Shown here: positions 53,210 through 62,387 of the stretch, in pieces
Numbering within the stretch: position 1 is the stretch's first letter
Layout of the letters: each line of letters opens with the position of its first letter
DNA from: DATFDN01 sp963767645
GTDB taxonomy: Bacteria; Pseudomonadota; Alphaproteobacteria; Acetobacterales; Acetobacteraceae
Direction of reading: 5' to 3'
Length of the DNA: 64,000 bases
Assembly (NCBI GenBank): GCA_963767645.1
Contig: CAVYEW010000010.1
Location: 124,001-188,000 of the forward strand
Translations under genes and position numbers: made by a program
The notes under the pieces: model-generated
Told to the model about the DNA's origin: nothing
The model's database searches: none
The model's input: only the letters and a program-made list of their open reading frames with translations

Positions 53210-53437
53210 ATGAGCACGAACCCCAAGACCCCCGATCCCGAGCAGTCCGGCAACGCCGTCAAGGACCCCGACGACTGGACCACCGGCGACGAATCCATGA
53301 CCGGCGCGCAGGCGTCCTATCTGAAGACCCTCTGCGAAGAGGCGGGCGAGGAATTCGACCCCAAGCTGACCAAGGCCGAAGCGTCCAAGCGGATAGACGC
53401 GCTGCAGGGGAAGACCGGACGCGGGCGCGACCACTGA
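53210..53437 (+). CDS. DUF3072 domain protein
   Basis: 75-residue small acidic protein. MTGAQASYLKTLCEEAGEEFDPKLTKAEASKRIDALQGKTGR is the DUF3072 domain (M-T-x-x-Q-x-x-x-L-K-x-L-x-x-E-A). The N-terminus is polar and probably unstructured. Function is unknown. Its start is the first ATG with homology after the flhA stop, 44 bases away. Confidence 0.85.
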   Translation: MSTNPKTPDPEQSGNAVKDPDDWTTGDESMTGAQASYLKTLCEEAGEEFDPKLTKAEASKRIDALQGKTGRGRDH

Positions 53438-53492
53438 CGGGCTTGCGCCCGGCGCCAAGCCAGGCCACATAGGCGGCATCGTCAACGGAACT

Positions 53493-53561
53493 GAAAGGAG
53501 GTGATCCAGTGTCTCATTGTTTGAAGCCGGCGCCAGTCGCCGCGGCCTGGATCGTTGCCTC
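53493..53561 (+). promoter_or_regulatory. Extended Shine-Dalgarno with internal anti-SD mimic
   Basis: gaaaggaggtgatccag at 53493-53509 is the exact complement of the last 17 bases of this genome's own 16S sequence region (ctggatcacctcctttc). Inside the following ORF, CTGGATC (53547-53553) and CCTC (53558-53561) are complementary to GATCCAG (53503-53509) and GAGG (53498-53501). The leader can therefore fold to hide its ribosome site. This pairing is read directly from sequence; regulation is inference. Confidence 0.7.
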
Positions 53562-53580
53562 ACTGTGCGGGGTGGCGTAG
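53509..53580 (+). CDS. Tiny ORF (23 aa) behind an exceptional SD
   Basis: Starts at GTG 53509 with AGGAGG 7 bases upstream, and encodes 23 residues beginning MSHCLKPAPVAAAWIVASLC, a short hydrophobic helix with two Cys. Too short for family recognition. The 17-base SD complementarity and a strong terminator 36 bases after the stop argue that this is a real, separately bounded transcript of roughly 100-150 bases. It could equally be a regulatory RNA in which the peptide is incidental. Confidence 0.55.
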   Translation: MSHCLKPAPVAAAWIVASLCGVA

Positions 53581-53615
53581 CCCAAGCCTGGGCCTGGCTT
53601 ACGGACAGACAATGG

Positions 53616-53644
53616 AAGGCCTCGGGACGTGCTCCCGAGGCCTT
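53616..53644. terminator. Strong terminator hairpin
   Basis: Perfect 12-bp inverted repeat AAGGCCTCGGGA / TCCCGAGGCCTT with a 5-base loop, between the tiny ORF and the convergent antiporter gene. It could work in both directions. Confidence 0.85.
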
Positions 53645-53658
53645 CGTCGTTCGGGCCC

Positions 53659-54984
53659 TCAGAAGAACAGCGCCGTCAGTATGGCGAACACCGGCAGCAG
53701 CAGAACCCCGCTCAGTCCGAGGAAGCCAAAGAATCCCGGCATCCGCACGCCGCGATGCGCCGCCACGCCGCGCACCATCATGTTCGGCGCGTTGCCGATA
53801 TAGGTGAGGCCGCCGAAGAACACTGCGCCGGCGGACAGCGCCGCGAGGGCGGTCTCCTGGGCGCCGGTCATTGCCGCAGGGTCGATCCGGGCGACGTTGA
53901 AGAAGACGAGGTAGGTCGGCGCGTTGTCGAGGAAGGCCGAGAGGATACCGGCCAGCCAGAAGAACGCCGCCGGGCGCGGCGCTCCGTCCGGCGTGAGCGT
54001 CAGGCGCAGTACCGGACCGAGCGGGCCGGACAGCCCGGCCTCCAGCATGTGCAGCACCGGCTCGATGGTGATGAAGATGGCGAGGAACAGCAGCGCCACC
54101 TCCATCATCGGCGACCAGGTGAAATCGTTGCCCTGGCGGACGGCCTTGGGCGTGATGGCCGCCGAGACCAGGGTGACGGCGAGGAACGCGCCAATCGCGA
54201 CCAGGCGCATCAGCGGCACGGTCTCGCCCAGGACAAGCACATCGCCGGCACGGACCGCATTCTGCGCCAGCACCACCGCGCCGGTGAGCAGGATCAGCAC
54301 CGCATTCGGCCAGCCGCGCACATGCAGGCGGGTGGGAGCGGGCGGCGGCGGCTCGGCGGCCGCGAGATGCCGGTCCAAGAGGTAGAAGGCGAGCAGCAGC
54401 AGTCCCGTCAGCAGGGCGAGCGGTGCGATCAGGTGCCGGGCCGGCCACAGGAACGGCACGCCCTGCAGGAAGCCGATATAGAGCGGCGGATTGCCGAGCG
54501 GGGTCAGCGCCCCAGAGGCATTGGCGATCAGCACGATCAGGAACAGCGGCAGGTGAACCTTGCGGCGCCGGTGTGCGTTGGCGTGCAGTAGCGGGTTGAT
54601 CAGCACCATGGCGGCGCCGGCCTGGCCCATCACCACCCCGAGTGCCATGCCCACACCCAGCATCAGGGTGTTGCCGCCGGCCGTGCCGGCCGGACCCCCG
54701 CGCACCAGCACGCCGCCCCCCGCGGCATACAAGGCGAGGAGGATGGTGACGAAGGGCAGGTACTCGGCCAACAGCGCGTGCCACGCCAGATGCGCCGCTC
54801 CCGCCACGCCGAAAGCGGCGGCCCAGGGCACGAGCAGCGCCGCCGTCCACAGCCCCATGACCCAGGCCATCCGCCGGTGCCAGAGGCGCGGCGCCAGCAT
54901 GGGCAACAGGGCGATCGAGGCCAGCACGCCGAGGAAGGGCACCGCCCAGGGCAGGGCGAGGGGGTCGGTCGGTTGCATGGTCAT
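53659..54984 (-). CDS. Sodium:proton antiporter (NhaD/ArsB-like)
   Basis: 441-residue multi-TM protein of the NhaD/ion-transporter superfamily. Signature pieces: GGGVLVRGGPAGTAGGNTLMLGVGMALGVVMGQAGAAMVLINPLL near 75-120, ANASGALTPLGNPPLYIGFLQGVPF (TPLGNPPLY) near 140, FLDNAPTYLVFFNVA near 345, and FFGGLTYIGNAPNMMVRGVA (YIGN-x-PNMMV) near 390. The paired GNPP and GNAPN motifs are the two discontinuous-helix transport sites of this fold. Start at 54984 or at the next Met, 54978. Convergent with the tiny ORF, divergent from coxG. Confidence 0.85.
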   Translation of the reverse strand: MTMQPTDPLALPWAVPFLGVLASIALLPMLAPRLWHRRMAWVMGLWTAALLVPWAAAFGVAGAAHLAWHALLAEYLPFVTILLALYAAGGGVLVRGGPAGTAGGNTLMLGVGMALGVVMGQAGAAMVLINPLLHANAHRRRKVHLPLFLIVLIANASGALTPLGNPPLYIGFLQGVPFLWPARHLIAPLALLTGLLLLAFYLLDRHLAAAEPPPPAPTRLHVRGWPNAVLILLTGAVVLAQNAVRAGDVLVLGETVPLMRLVAIGAFLAVTLVSAAITPKAVRQGNDFTWSPMMEVALLFLAIFITIEPVLHMLEAGLSGPLGPVLRLTLTPDGAPRPAAFFWLAGILSAFLDNAPTYLVFFNVARIDPAAMTGAQETALAALSAGAVFFGGLTYIGNAPNMMVRGVAAHRGVRMPGFFGFLGLSGVLLLPVFAILTALFF

Positions 54985-55032
54985 GACCCTGCCAGTAATA
55001 CGTCCGGCGCGCGAAACGGGGAGCCGTGACCT

Positions 55033-55677
55033 ATGGACATGACCGGTGAGCGGCGCATTCCGGCGCCGCGCTCGATGGTATGGGATGCGTTGAACGATCC
55101 CGCGATCCTCAAGAGCTGCATCCCTGGTTGCGAACGGCTGGAAGCGACGTCGGAGCACGACATGGAGGCGACCGCCGCCATGCGGATCGGTCCAATCGCC
55201 GCGCGGTTCAACGGCAAGGTCCATCTATCCGATATTGTCCCAGCCTCCGCCTACACGATCAGCGGAGAAGGCCAGGGCGGGGTCGCCGGATTCGCCAAGG
55301 GCGGGGCCAAGGTGCATCTGGAGGATGACGGCCCGGCGGCGACGGTGCTGACCTACGAGGTCCAGGCGCAGGTCGGGGGCAAGATGGCCCAGCTCGGGGC
55401 GCGGCTGATCGATTCCACGGCCAAGTCGCTGGCCGAACAGTTCTTCAACAACTTCACCAAGGAGCTGACGACGCGCATGGGCCCCACTCCCGAGCGGTCC
55501 TTCCCCTCCGCCCCGTCCGAGGCGGTGATCCCGGTGAGCCCCGCGGCGGTGCCTCGCCCGGCGGTCAGCATGTTCTCGATGATCCCGACCGAGCCGATGG
55601 GCTACCCGTTGGCAGCCTGGATCGGCATCATCATATGGCTCTGCATCCTGTTCCTCGTCGTCTCCCCGCTGCTGTAG
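55033..55677 (+). CDS. CoxG-like protein (SRPBCC fold)
   Basis: 214-residue protein of the carbon-monoxide-dehydrogenase subunit G family. SRPBCC-fold domain (1-150): MTGERRIPAPRSMVWDALNDPAILKSCIPGCERLE is the family opening, followed by KVHLSDIVPASAYTISGEGQGGVAGFAKGGAKVHLE. A Pro-rich linker then leads to a C-terminal hydrophobic tail (LAAWIGIIIWLCILFLVVSPLL), so the protein is tail-anchored. CoxG recruits the MoxR ATPase in Cox enzyme maturation. The stop overlaps the next GTG by one base. No coxL/M/S genes are in the window. Confidence 0.9.
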   Translation: MDMTGERRIPAPRSMVWDALNDPAILKSCIPGCERLEATSEHDMEATAAMRIGPIAARFNGKVHLSDIVPASAYTISGEGQGGVAGFAKGGAKVHLEDDGPAATVLTYEVQAQVGGKMAQLGARLIDSTAKSLAEQFFNNFTKELTTRMGPTPERSFPSAPSEAVIPVSPAAVPRPAVSMFSMIPTEPMGYPLAAWIGIIIWLCILFLVVSPLL

Positions 55678-56585
55678 TGGACACGCTGCCCGCCACCGTC
55701 TCCGACACCGCCCGGCTGCTGGCCGAGCACGGTTACATCGCCGACCGCGAGCTGGCGACCACGGTGCATCTGGCGCTGTCGATGCGCCGGCCGCTGTTCC
55801 TGGAGGGCGAGCCCGGGACCGGCAAGACCGAGATCGCCAAGGTGCTCGCCGCCGGGCTCGGGAGGCGGCTGGTGCGGCTGCAATGCTATGACGGCATGGA
55901 TCTGGCCGCCGCCGCCTATGAGTGGGACCACGCCCGCCAGCTCATGGCGATCCGCCTGGCCGAGGCGGCCGGGGAGACGGATCGCTCGCGGCTCGGCCAC
56001 GACATCTATACCCGCGAGTTCCTGCAACCGCGTCCGCTGCTGTCGGCGATCGACCCCGAGCAGCCGCCTGCCGTGCTGCTAATCGACGAGCTGGACCGCG
56101 CCGACGAGCCGTTCGAGGCGTTCCTGCTCGAGTTGCTGGCCGACTTCCAGATCACCGTCCCGGAGCTGGGTACGGTGAAGGCGCGCATCCTGCCGGTGGT
56201 CGTGCTGACCTCGAACCGCACGCGCGAAGTGCATGACGCGATCCGGCGCCGGTGCCTGTATCACTGGGTCGATTACCCCACTCCCGAGCGCGAACGGGCG
56301 ATCCTGGCCGCCAAGGCACCCGAGGTCCCCGCGGCCCTGTCGGCGCAAGTGGTCGCTTTCGTGCAGCGCCTGCGCGGCGAGGAGTTGTTCAAGCTGCCCG
56401 GCGTCGCCGAGACGATCGACTGGGCGAGCGCGCTGCGGCATCTCGACCAGGTCGAGCTGCAGCCGCAGACGGTGGAGCAGACCTTGGGCGTGTTGCTGAA
56501 GTACCAGGACGACATCGCCAAGCTGCGCGGGGCGGAGGCGGCGCGGCTGGTGGGCGAGGCGCGGCAGGCGGCAGAGGCGGCGTAG
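55677..56585 (+). CDS. MoxR family AAA ATPase (CoxD-like)
   Basis: 302-residue AAA+ ATPase acting as a chaperone for metalloenzymes such as molybdenum hydroxylases. Walker A FLEGEPGTGKTEIAK near 40-54, then LVRLQCYDGMDLAAAAYEWDHARQLM, Walker B VLLIDELDRADEPFEAFLLELLAD near 138, sensor 1 VVLTSNRTREVHDAI near 180, and C-domain LRGEELFKLPGVAETIDWASAL. The GTG at 55677 overlaps the coxG stop by one base. In Cox clusters coxE normally follows; here the accessory island does. The last 237 bases are duplicated at 63242-63478. Confidence 0.92.
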   Translation: MDTLPATVSDTARLLAEHGYIADRELATTVHLALSMRRPLFLEGEPGTGKTEIAKVLAAGLGRRLVRLQCYDGMDLAAAAYEWDHARQLMAIRLAEAAGETDRSRLGHDIYTREFLQPRPLLSAIDPEQPPAVLLIDELDRADEPFEAFLLELLADFQITVPELGTVKARILPVVVLTSNRTREVHDAIRRRCLYHWVDYPTPERERAILAAKAPEVPAALSAQVVAFVQRLRGEELFKLPGVAETIDWASALRHLDQVELQPQTVEQTLGVLLKYQDDIAKLRGAEAARLVGEARQAAEAA

Positions 56586-56818
56586 CAGCCGATCCTGTAT
56601 GACCGCCCACCGAGCCGGACAATGTACCCTCAACTGCCGACAACCAAGCTCGTCACGGCCGCTCCCTCCGCAAGGTGCTTAGACCACTGCCTAGCCGAGC
56701 CGGCGAGGCGTGATTGCCCTCGGCATTTCGATAGTGACAGAGTGATCCAGGTCACTTGATTAAGTTGTGGCCACGCAGGAGGCTCGCCATCGGGTGCTGA
56801 CGCGATGAGAAACCCGAA

Positions 56819-57961
56819 ATGGAACGCACGGTTGGCCTGATCTACGAGACGATTGCTGACCCGCAAGCTTGGCGCGAGGTCGTCAACGGCATCTCCGCCC
56901 AAGTCGGCGCCTCCGCGGCCTGGATGTTCCAACCCGGACCGGCGGGTCCGACCTACTTCGCGCTGAGTGGAATTTCCGACAGCGTGGTTCGCGCGTACAT
57001 GGCGTACTACCACAATGTCGATGTGCTTGTGCGAGAGGGCTTCCGTCGTGAGGGCGAGCTGGCCGGCCGCGCCTTGCGCGAGCGCGACATCGTGGACGAG
57101 GCCACCTGGCTCAACTCCGAGATGTACAACGACCTGTGCGCCCCGAACGGGGTTGGCCAGATCCTGACCGCGCCGCTCGCCCACAAGGTTGCCAAGGTCT
57201 TTCCCCCGATCCTGAGTTTCTTCCGCGCGCCAGGCGCGGCGTTGTTCCCGGACGAGGCTGTGGGCGCCGTGCAGGGCCTCTTGCCACACCTCCAGCGCGC
57301 GGTGCGCCTGCGGACGACGATCGCCGGTCAGTTTGCCTTGCCGAGCTGGACGGCTTCGCTGCTTGAGCAGCTTCCGTTTGGCGTTTTCCTCCTTGGCAGC
57401 AAGGGCCAGGTGTTGCACGCGAATCGTGTCGGCCGGACGGTGCTGGACAAGAGGGACGGCCTGCTGATCCGGGAGGGCAGGCTCGCCGCCAGCAACCGCG
57501 TGGGAGCGGGGCAACTCGAAGCGCTGCTGGCGGCCTGCCTCTCGCGCCACCCAACCGGGGGAGAGATGCAAGTGCCGCGCCCCGGCGGCGCTGCCTGGCT
57601 GGTGAGCGCCTGCCCGCTTTCGGTGGATTCGATCGCCCTCTTTGGAGAGGAGAGGTGCAGGGCGTGGGTCTGCATCACCGAACCCATGGCACACCGCCCG
57701 GAGCTTCCGCGGCGGTTGGGCAGGTTGTTTGGGCTGAGTCCCGCCGAGCAGCGCATCGCGGTCGCGCTGCTGAGCGGACTGTCGCCCTCCGAGATCGCTG
57801 AGCGCAGCGGCGTCTCGTTGCCGACGGTTCGAACCCAGGTCCAGAGCATCCTCGGTAAGCTCGGTGTCAGGCGTCAGGCCGAGCTGGTCCGCATGATCGC
57901 CACGGCGGCGGCGCTTCCGATTGATACGGAGACGATCATCAATTCTGATGATGTGGTCTAA
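56819..57961 (+). CDS. LuxR-type transcriptional regulator
   Basis: 380-residue regulator. Residues 1-290 are an unassigned sensory region (VGASAAWMFQPGPAGP, GVFLLGSKGQVLHANRVGR resembling a PAS core). The C-terminus is a LuxR/GerE HTH: FGLSPAEQRIAVALLSGLSPSEIAERSGVSLPTVRTQVQSILGKLGVRRQAELVRM. There is no receiver Asp pocket and no canonical acyl-homoserine-lactone domain. First gene of the accessory island, 233 bp after coxD, and a candidate controller of the downstream secreted genes. Its GC content is like the chromosome, unlike the following ORFs. Confidence 0.88.
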   Translation: MERTVGLIYETIADPQAWREVVNGISAQVGASAAWMFQPGPAGPTYFALSGISDSVVRAYMAYYHNVDVLVREGFRREGELAGRALRERDIVDEATWLNSEMYNDLCAPNGVGQILTAPLAHKVAKVFPPILSFFRAPGAALFPDEAVGAVQGLLPHLQRAVRLRTTIAGQFALPSWTASLLEQLPFGVFLLGSKGQVLHANRVGRTVLDKRDGLLIREGRLAASNRVGAGQLEALLAACLSRHPTGGEMQVPRPGGAAWLVSACPLSVDSIALFGEERCRAWVCITEPMAHRPELPRRLGRLFGLSPAEQRIAVALLSGLSPSEIAERSGVSLPTVRTQVQSILGKLGVRRQAELVRMIATAAALPIDTETIINSDDVV

Positions 57962-58081
57962 ATGAGACTCGAATTAGAAATGGGACTGCCTCTGTAGAAA
58001 TCGCAGCCAAGGCGGTGTTAGCGGGATTTCAGGGTTTTGGCACGCCTAGAGATCGCGACAGCAGCACTAGTGGAGAAAAAT

Positions 58082-58709
58082 GTGAGCGGAACGACTAACT
58101 ACCCAACAGGTAACCTGACCGATCAATATAACGCACTTGAACAAATGTTTACCGTGCTGCTGGATGATCAGAATGTTATCGTTCAGACTTATCCAGAAAC
58201 TTTCTTATCCAGAAACTTTCAATAGATATTATACACCAGGAGGGCAGGCCGCCGAAATACCGATTTGGCAACGGATTGGCGCTCTGGCACAACTGGATAT
58301 CACTTACGTCCAAAACTATCAAGCAGTCTACGATACAAGCAGTAGCACTATCAATGCTCTGAACTCTTACACTTTTGTCGAAAACGACGTCCCGCAGGAG
58401 ATTGCTCTTCTACAGCAACCGACGCCAGAGTCAGCCACCTCCGGAATTCTCGGCGGCATCCAACGAGAAAGCGCCCAACCTCCCAGACCTCCTGCCATTA
58501 TTCCCCCTCCTCCCTCGCCGCCACCGCCCTCGAACGGCTCTGCGCAGGACGGGCGGGACGGAGAAACGCCGCTCGGCCGGACCGAGAAACGCCGTCACGA
58601 TCGCCGTGGCGGCAATCACGGACTCTACTTCTGCCGGGAGGAAAAAGGGGGCTCAGCTCAGCTACCCCCCCACAATTCCGAAGAGTTTGGCAAACAGGAG
58701 GAAAACTAA
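58082..58709 (+). pseudogene. Unrecognised island ORF broken by 16-bp duplication
   Basis: From the GTG at 58082 (GGAG just upstream) the frame reads SGTTNYPTGNLTDQYNALEQ, TVLLDDQNVIVQTYPETF and then hits a stop at 58225. A perfect tandem 16-base repeat at 58189-58220 shifts the frame. Skipping one copy continues smoothly as NRYYTPGGQAAEIPIWQRIG, LDITYVQNYQAVYDTSS, ALNSYTFVENDVPQEIALL to about 58440, after which a Pro-rich, GC-rich tail of doubtful coding value follows to 58709. The family is unknown. AT-rich and serine/tyrosine/asparagine-rich, so possibly a secreted protein. Confidence 0.6.
58189..58220 (+). repeat. Perfect 16-bp tandem duplication
   Basis: TTATCCAGAAACTTTC occurs twice head to tail (58189-58204 and 58205-58220). 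Because 16 is not a multiple of three it disrupts the surrounding ORF; without one copy the reading frame is continuous. Confidence 0.95.
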
Positions 58710-61610
58710 TGTCTGACGCTTTATCTATCATCCACACGCAAGCGACCCAATCAGCGACTAGTTCGAAAGTTGCTAGTGTAGTCGGATTTCTACCTCCTGA
58801 TTTTATTGCAAATACACTCGTGCCTTTGGAAACTGTGAGCGCACCCACGGACACTGTAAATGCCGCAGCAATAGAGAGCACAACCTCCGTTGATCTAACT
58901 GATCTTAACGTTGATACAAACGACTATCTCGCGGCTGTTCAGGCTGGGGATGTCGCCACGGCCGAAGCCCAAAGTCATTTGTTAACACAGGTTGGAAAGA
59001 ACCTCGTTAGTGATTTGGCTAGCTTTACCTCGACCTCGAATGGCTCCTACGTGTACACAGCCAACACAACCAGCGGCTGGGCGCGGCTAGACGCGAACAA
59101 CAATCCCACACCCGCCAACGGCCCGCCGCCGTCCGGTCAGACGGGGTATGTCGGTTCGGCTCCGTCTGGGGCGCAAGTCGCGGCTGCGCCGAATGGAACG
59201 ATTAACTTGTCTGGGGGCGTCGGCAATCTGATTGCCTCGCAAGGGCCATGGACGTTCCAGGGCACGGCGCAGCTCGACGGATTGGAAGTCGATTTGGGGT
59301 CGGTGACGGTTGGTTCAGGGAGCAGCATCAGTGCCGGCAACCTTAATCTGCCGGGCACCGGGACCATCACGGTGGACGGAACTCTCAAGGTCACGGGCAA
59401 CGTCGCCTCCAGCGCTCTGAATTCGGCCATCGCGTTGCAGGGATCCGGAGCGATGGCCGAGTTCGACGGCGGGCTGACCAATGTCACCCTCAACTTCACC
59501 GGCGCCAATCAGACGGTTTTGATCAAGGAGCCGGCCGGCGCGGGTGCCCCTAACCTCCGGGTCACTGGCTTCGTCGCGACGGACAAGATCGACTTTGTGG
59601 GCCAGAACGACCTCACGATGTCGAACCCGGATACCGGGCCACTTAAAAATCTCCAGTCCGGCAATGCCGTCTATCTGTGGTCAGGTAGTCTGCAACCCAA
59701 GGAAGCGCCGGCCCAGAAGGCGGCAACGATCCAATTTGATCAAGTGCCTCAAGAGTTGGAGCCTCAACTCGATGGGAATGGTGGAACCCAATTAATTGTC
59801 GGGAACAGCCAACCCGCGAAGGATCCGACCACTCCGGCGAACAGCATCCAATGGGATTTCGTGCGAAACGTTGGCGAGGGTGGTACCTTGGGATACCCCA
59901 TATGTGCCGCAACTCGGAGCCAGCGGTGTCACCGTTGGCGCCGGCGTTGACCTGGGTAACGGCCCCTTGCAGAATGCCGTGAATTTTGTTCAAGCATTGA
60001 ATGGCATAGATTATACTCAATATCCTAATCTGACTTATCTGTATAATACGCTTGGTATAGCAAGCCCGCCCGCTGCTACACCGCTGCTCGGGACTGGCAC
60101 GGACGTCGAGACAGTTGGTAGAGCTGTTTTCTCGAACCTGGTGGACATCACCGATAACCAAGCTTCCGAGCTAACCTTTACGGCAGAGCAGTCCATTCTC
60201 ACCAGCTTGGAAAACAAATGGAACACATCGGGGGTGCCCAACTTTACCGGTCCTAATAAGCCATTTCCTAGCCTGCCATCTCAGGCCCAGACAGTCCTCA
60301 TGGATGTGGCCTACCAGTATGGTGCCAACAACTTGGATACCAAGCCTCAAACTCAGCAGTTTTGGGCTGACATGCTGACCGGTGCCAACACTGGGGATTG
60401 GACGGCCGCGATTAAGGACCTTCGTAAGTGGCCAGATCCAGCGTACCAACCCCGAAGGACACAGGAAGCGAATCGTCTGCAAGAGCTCGTCCCTGGGTAT
60501 ACGCCGCCACCGAAGACTGCCGTCCAGGGCACGCCCATTGCGAACGGCGGCGAGATTTATGCCGCCGTGCAGGTCACGGCAGGTTCCACTGACACCATCG
60601 ATCCCTCGGGCTCAAGTGTTTACACCCTTACCGAGAACGCGGGCTCACCGAACTTTGCCACGGTGACGCTGCCCGCGTTGGCTGGCGTCGCCTACTACCG
60701 TGTGTCCGCCCAAACCGATGCTGGTTGGTCTCCGCTGCAAAAGACTGATCCCAGCGCACCGGTTTTGCTCCCGGACGGCACCACGGGTATCACCGTGCAG
60801 ACCTTCGATTCCAATAACCAACCTGTCGCCAGCAGTTCGCCGATCTCCTTTGACGTCACCTTCGCCACCGATGGCACGTTCAGTGGCACCTTGCTGCCAG
60901 CCGGCCCGTCCTCGTCCAGCGGTGGCACGCCCTCGTCCACTGGCGGCGGCAACGGAGGCGGAACTGGCGGTGGAACCAACACGGGGACCAGCGGTGGTGC
61001 GCCTCCGTCCACTGGCGGCGGTGGCGGGAGCGGAACCGGCAGTGGCGCCGGGGGACCACCCAACTTCACCGTCGCCGATCTCACGACTGGCCAGACGAGC
61101 CTGGCGGCGGGCACGCCGCTATCGGGAGGCAGCACGCTGTTCGCCGACATCACCCCCGATAGTCTCAACATCACCTCCAATATCCCGAACGCCTTCATCC
61201 AGAGCGGCTCCGGCAACGACATCCTGAGCGCGACCCAGGGCGGCAACAACGTGCTCGACGACACCGGCGGGAAGGTGAACTTCGAGATCGGCGGCAGCGG
61301 CACCGGGACCGACACATTCTTCCTGGACACGCGCCACGATCCGGTGTCCTGGAACACGATCGCCAACCTCCACGCCGGAGACGCCGCGATCGTCTACGGC
61401 ATCGCGCCGCAGGACCTGACCACCTTCGCGGCGAACGGCCTCGGCGTGCCGAACTACCAGGGGCTGACATTGCGCACCTTCCAGGGCGGCGGCGCGGCTT
61501 ATCTCACGCTGGCGGGCTACTCCACCGCGGACCTGTCGAACGGGCGGCTGATGACCGCTGTAGGGACAGCGCCGGATGGCAGCTCGTTTCTGCTGGTGCA
61601 GGCGCACTAG
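58709..61610 (+). CDS. Large secreted protein with pesticin-like muramidase domain, +1 frameshift
   Basis: Repaired length about 967 residues. Order: N-terminal region without a signal peptide; a Gly/Asn-rich beta-helix-like part (GNLNLPGTGTITVDGTLKVTG); a lysozyme-fold domain like the pesticin C-terminal muramidase, with IQWDFVRNVGEGG (the family Glu), then SGVTVGAGVDLG (Thr and Asp six apart, as in pesticin), LPSQAQTVLMDVAYQYG and RRTQEANRLQEL; a Gly/Ser/Thr linker; and a C-terminal domain with GSGNDIL, NNVLDD and GTGTDTFFLD, RTX-like and pointing to type I secretion. At the G-run 59890-59892 one extra base splits it into 58709-59950 and 59796-61610, separating the Glu from the Thr/Asp. Confidence 0.78.
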
Positions 61611-61649
61611 GCTTTTTCAACCTGGACGCTTTTATCAGGAGCCGGGTCG

Positions 61650-62384
61650 ATGCTGAGTAGGGCAGCGGTCGCTCTTCTAGTGCCTCTGGCTGGTCTGGCC
61701 GGGTGTGCGTCCTACAATCCGCGCGATATTACCGGTCCACGCATTCGATTAGAGGATGCGTTGGGATCGGTCGGTGTGGGAATGAGAAAGCTGAACTATG
61801 AACTGAAGCGTACGGATCCTGGTGCTGTAGGGAAACCGCTCACTTTGGGAGTGATCACCTGCCGGGTCACGGTGCGGTTTCATGTGGATGCAAGTGCAAC
61901 AAAAGGTGGAAACTATGGAGCAGATATTGGCACTCCGACCAATCCGTACGTGAGCTTAACCCTATCGGGCAAGCAGGAAAGCAACTCGCTCGCGGATACA
62001 GGCAACATCGTGACGGTCGAGCTCCAGGGAACCACTCCAGAGATCTGCGGTCAGTTTTCGTCGACGGCAAACAGCGATAGTTCGAAACCAAAGGATAGTG
62101 GAGCCAGCGAGGGTAGCTCAAAGCCCAAAGGCAGCACGGCCAGGGACGACAAGTCGAAGCAGAAGAGCACCGACTCGAGGGTCGCAGGCAACCAAGCTCA
62201 CAAGCCCCCTACGCGCGCACCCGTTGTCAGCACGGATCCTAATACCGGCCGTCCATGCGTGATGAAAGGTGCAGATCCGATGTTCATGGCGAAAGTAGAT
62301 GCCCACGGAAAAGCGCAGAAGAACGCCAACGGCGACTGGTTGACCGAACTGCTTTCACAATGTCCGCAAGAGAGGCTTCAGTAG
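61650..62384 (+). CDS. Lipoprotein, island-encoded
   Basis: 244-residue lipoprotein: signal MLSRAAVALLVPLAGLAGC with lipobox LAGC (Cys at 19), then RIRLEDALGSVGVGMRKLNYEL and a beta-rich segment (TCRVTVRFHVDASATKGGNYG, PYVSLTLSGKQESNSLADTGNIVTVEL) that loosely recalls the trypco2-type domain, then a Ser/Lys-rich linker and a short C-terminal part with two Cys. AGGAG precedes the ATG. It lies 39 bp after the muramidase gene and may be co-transcribed. A periplasm-facing lipoprotein next to a muramidase toxin could be its immunity protein; this is inference. Confidence 0.7.
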   Translation: MLSRAAVALLVPLAGLAGCASYNPRDITGPRIRLEDALGSVGVGMRKLNYELKRTDPGAVGKPLTLGVITCRVTVRFHVDASATKGGNYGADIGTPTNPYVSLTLSGKQESNSLADTGNIVTVELQGTTPEICGQFSSTANSDSSKPKDSGASEGSSKPKGSTARDDKSKQKSTDSRVAGNQAHKPPTRAPVVSTDPNTGRPCVMKGADPMFMAKVDAHGKAQKNANGDWLTELLSQCPQERLQ

Positions 62385-62387
62385 CTA

